Origin: Bacillota bacterium
GTDB taxonomy: Bacteria > Bacillota > UBA4882 > UBA8346
DNA: 64,000 nt
Reading direction: 5' to 3'
Assembly: GCA_029974635.1 (NCBI GenBank)
Contig: JARKQY010000024.1
Coordinates: forward strand, 248,001 to 312,000
A model generated the notes under the pieces. It was not told where the DNA came from. It made no database searches and worked only from the letters and a program-made list of their open reading frames with translations. Made by a program: the position numbers and the translations under genes. Positions 62,012 through 64,000 of the stretch are shown piece after piece. The number at the start of each line of letters is the position of its first letter. Within the stretch, counting starts at the first letter, position 1.

Positions 62012-63150
62012 TGATGCGCAAAATTGCCGTACTCACCGGAACCAGGGCGGATTATGGGATTTACCGGCCGGTACTAAAGGAGATTCATTCCCGATCCAAT
62101 CTAACCTTACAATTAATTGTCACCGGAACGCATTTGGCGGCGGAATTTGGGGCAACTATCCGTGAGATTCAAGCGGATGGCTTTCCGGTGGGGGGACAAG
62201 TAGATATGTTGCTGCATGGCGATACCAAAGCCGTCATGGCTAAATCCCTGGGCATCTGTTTGCTGGGGGTAACTCAGGCCCTGGAAGAGCTGAATCCGGA
62301 TTTCCTGTTGGTTTTGGGCGACCGGGGCGAGATGCTGGCCGGGGCTATTGCCGCTGCTCATATGCAGATAGCCACTGCCCATCTTCATGGTGGAGAATTA
62401 TCAGGGTCCATCGACGGTTCATTACGCCACGCCATCACCAAATTAGCTCATCTGCATTTCCCGGTTACCGAAAGAGCAGTTCAATGTCTGCTCGCCTCAG
62501 GAGAAGAAAAATTCCGGATCATCCAAAGCGGCGTTCCCGGCCTGGATGATGCCGGCCAGGGTTTTCAAGTGACTGCAGCAGAGATCGAAACGGAACTCGG
62601 GATTTTTTTGAAGGAAAAATTTGTCTTAATCGTTTTTCATCCGGTAGTCGGGGAAACTGAGCAAACTGCGACGCAATTCAATAATGTGTTAAAGGTAGTT
62701 TTGGAATTTAATTTACAATGCCTGCTTTTTTTGCCGAATTCCGATGCCGGACGGCAGTATATTGTAAGCGTGATTCAAAACTATAAGTCTCACCCTAATT
62801 TGAGTTGTTTCACCCATGTACCCCGCCGGTTATATTTAGGCTTAATGGCCCGGGCAACCGTAATGATTGGTAATTCCAGTAGTGGAATCATTGAAGCCCC
62901 GTTTTTTAAACTACCGGTCATCAATATCGGGGCCCGCCAGCAAGGGAGAGTCCGGGCCGGGAATGTCATCGATGCCGCGGGAGATGAGCAGGAGATCAGG
63001 AATGCTTTGCAAAGCTGTCTCACTAGTGAGTTCAAAAACAGGAATTTTGATAACCCTTACCATGGCGGAGCCGGTAAACTGGTAGCCGATACTCTTTCCA
63101 GCATCCCAATTGATGATAAACTTCTAAATAAAAGTTTTGCCTTTTTCTAA
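62008..63150 (+). CDS. neuC: UDP-GlcNAc 2-epimerase (hydrolysing), NeuC/LegG type
   Basis: 380 residues. VLTGTRADYGIYRPVLKEI, VLGDRGEMLAGAIAA, HLHGGELSGSIDGSLRHAI, GNSSSGIIEAP. It forms ManNAc or its 2,4-diacetamido analogue by epimerisation and loss of UDP. NeuC (sialic acid) and LegG (legionaminic acid) cannot be separated by eye. Coupled to neuB by ATGA. Its last 27 bases overlap the opposite-strand neuA. Confidence 0.88.
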   Translation: MMMRKIAVLTGTRADYGIYRPVLKEIHSRSNLTLQLIVTGTHLAAEFGATIREIQADGFPVGGQVDMLLHGDTKAVMAKSLGICLLGVTQALEELNPDFLLVLGDRGEMLAGAIAAAHMQIATAHLHGGELSGSIDGSLRHAITKLAHLHFPVTERAVQCLLASGEEKFRIIQSGVPGLDDAGQGFQVTAAEIETELGIFLKEKFVLIVFHPVVGETEQTATQFNNVLKVVLEFNLQCLLFLPNSDAGRQYIVSVIQNYKSHPNLSCFTHVPRRLYLGLMARATVMIGNSSSGIIEAPFFKLPVINIGARQQGRVRAGNVIDAAGDEQEIRNALQSCLTSEFKNRNFDNPYHGGAGKLVADTLSSIPIDDKLLNKSFAFF

Positions 63151-63816
63151 AAAGGTGGCGGCGATCAAAAGATCCTCCGGAGTATCAATATCAATGGAAC
63201 GGCTTTCCGGCATAAAGTATGGTATGATTTTTTCCCCTAATAAACAGCCGGTTTCGAGCAAAATCTCCATCCGGCTGATGTAAATGGCTCCATTTAATTG
63301 ATAAAAGCTAAGTTCCCGGGAAAAAACCTGATCATCGGTGACTGATTTTATAAAGCCGTTATCCGTGATAACCAGATGGGCAGCAAGGAGCAGCGAAGCG
63401 GAAACGCTGACGATGGAATCAGCCTTGGCGGCCAATAATAATTGAAACGCTTGCTCGATATCAGCGGGGGTTCGTAATGGAGAAGTCGGTTGTAACACCA
63501 AGAAATAATCGTAAACCCGGTTTTCCTGTTCTTTCAAGAATTGAACGGCATGAAATACCACGTCTTTGGTGGTGGCCGTTTCAGTGGCTAATTCCGGCGG
63601 ACGTAAAAATGGCACCTCTGCTTTAGCATTCAGGGAAATATCCTTGAGTACCGGAGAATCGGTGGATACAATAAGCCGGTCAATACTGTCGCATTTCAAG
63701 GCGCATTCAATGGTGTGGACGATTAAGGGTTTATCTCCCAGTATCCTGAGGTTTTTTCCCGGGAGGCGCCTGGAATTATATCGAGCAGGAATAATCCCCA
63801 GGAGAGTCGGTTTCAT
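63124..63816 (-). CDS. neuA: Acylneuraminate cytidylyltransferase (NeuA/LegF type)
   Basis: 230 residues; activates the nonulosonic acid as its CMP sugar. IIPARYNSRRLPGKNLRILGDKPLI carries the nucleotide loop (quoted in part: ARYNSRRLPGKN), then VSTDSP, LQPTSPLRTPADIEQAF and DIDTPEDLLIA. Preceded by GGGAGG. It runs opposite to neuB/neuC and overlaps neuC by 27 bases at the 3' end, an arrangement in which the two transcripts are antisense to each other. Confidence 0.92.
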   Translation of the reverse strand: MKPTLLGIIPARYNSRRLPGKNLRILGDKPLIVHTIECALKCDSIDRLIVSTDSPVLKDISLNAKAEVPFLRPPELATETATTKDVVFHAVQFLKEQENRVYDYFLVLQPTSPLRTPADIEQAFQLLLAAKADSIVSVSASLLLAAHLVITDNGFIKSVTDDQVFSRELSFYQLNGAIYISRMEILLETGCLLGEKIIPYFMPESRSIDIDTPEDLLIAATFLEKGKTFI

Positions 63817-63819
63817 TGT

Positions 63820-64000
63820 TCAAGCCTCCCAATTTAAGACGTTTAAATGATCGATTGGTTGGATAATTTTAAGAATCTCGGCTTTTGACAATGGCTCTTG
63901 GTCTTTGGAAGAGAGAACGGGAGGGTTTGATAAATCCACAGGGACTCCCGGAGGTAAACGGCCGTCGTCGCCGGCTAATATTAATAAATCATCACAACGA
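63820..64000 (-). CDS. C-terminal fragment of an unidentified gene upstream of neuA
   Basis: An open frame of 60 codons enters from the window edge and stops at TGA (63820-63822), just before the ribosome binding site of neuA. The visible part includes DDLLILAGDDGRLPPGVP and ends HLNVLNWEA. No stop interrupts it, and position and strand indicate it is cotranscribed with neuA. Too short to identify; probably another nonulosonate or glycan gene. Confidence 0.6.
   Translation of the reverse strand, partial: RCDDLLILAGDDGRLPPGVPVDLSNPPVLSSKDQEPLSKAEILKIIQPIDHLNVLNWEA

Overview
The window looks like a Bacillota (Firmicutes) chromosome of moderate G+C, with strong AGGAGG-type ribosome binding sites, sigma-A promoters and intrinsic terminators. 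Two features point to a diderm member, perhaps Limnochordia/Hydrogenispora-like (inference). The protein at 32862-34004 reads as an outer-membrane beta-barrel. The sugar-binding protein at 37236-38507 has an ordinary signal peptide rather than the lipobox usual in monoderm Firmicutes.

Layout. (1) 1-7175: a promoter with a terminator-bearing leader, then an ECF transporter (TrpP-like S component, two ATPases, T component), indolepyruvate:ferredoxin oxidoreductase (iorA, iorB) and a phenylacetate-CoA ligase-like enzyme. Together these look like uptake and reductive-acid metabolism of an aromatic amino acid. (2) 7813-11780: argH, apt and a BNR-repeat plus DUF4015 hydrolase. (3) 11950-21830: an accessory zone of small, often AT-rich genes separated by GC-rich palindromic spacers. 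It holds an alpha/beta hydrolase, a HisC-like aminotransferase, a frameshifted nucleotidyltransferase, a HEPN-like protein, a 2H phosphoesterase, a DUF4160/DUF2442 pair, an AraC regulator fused to flagellar motor/switch-like domains, GNATs, a C39-like cysteine protease and a DUF362 protein. A short dispersed repeat occurs three times here and once at 53340. (4) 21960-52904: a mannan/galactomannan utilisation locus. It has GH42, a beta-phosphoglucomutase-GH65 fusion, three GH5 mannanase-like enzymes (two with binding modules), a porin-like protein, a lipoprotein, a LacI regulator, an ABC importer without its ATPase, a cellobiose/mannobiose 2-epimerase, GH2 beta-mannosidase, GH36 alpha-galactosidase, a GH38-type enzyme and an esterase. 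About nine copies of a LacI-type operator with half-site GGTTTAGTAAA sit at its promoters. (5) 52901-55224: a promoter-terminator unit encoding a rod-like RNA without a gene (6S-like candidate), then methionine aminopeptidase and a methyltransferase. (6) 55445-64000: surface glycan genes: two DegT/StrS aminotransferases, a glycosyltransferase, a beta-rich unknown protein, a GNAT, and neuD/neuB/neuC/neuA-type genes for a nonulosonic (sialic- or legionaminic-type) acid.

How the mannan genes may work together (inference): secreted GH5 enzymes cut the polymer, the porin admits oligosaccharides across an outer membrane, the ABC importer takes them into the cell, GH36 removes galactose, GH2 releases mannose, the 2-epimerase and GH65/PGM fusion route disaccharides to sugar phosphates, and the esterase may remove acetyl groups. 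No rRNA, tRNA, CRISPR array, transposase or phage gene was recognised.
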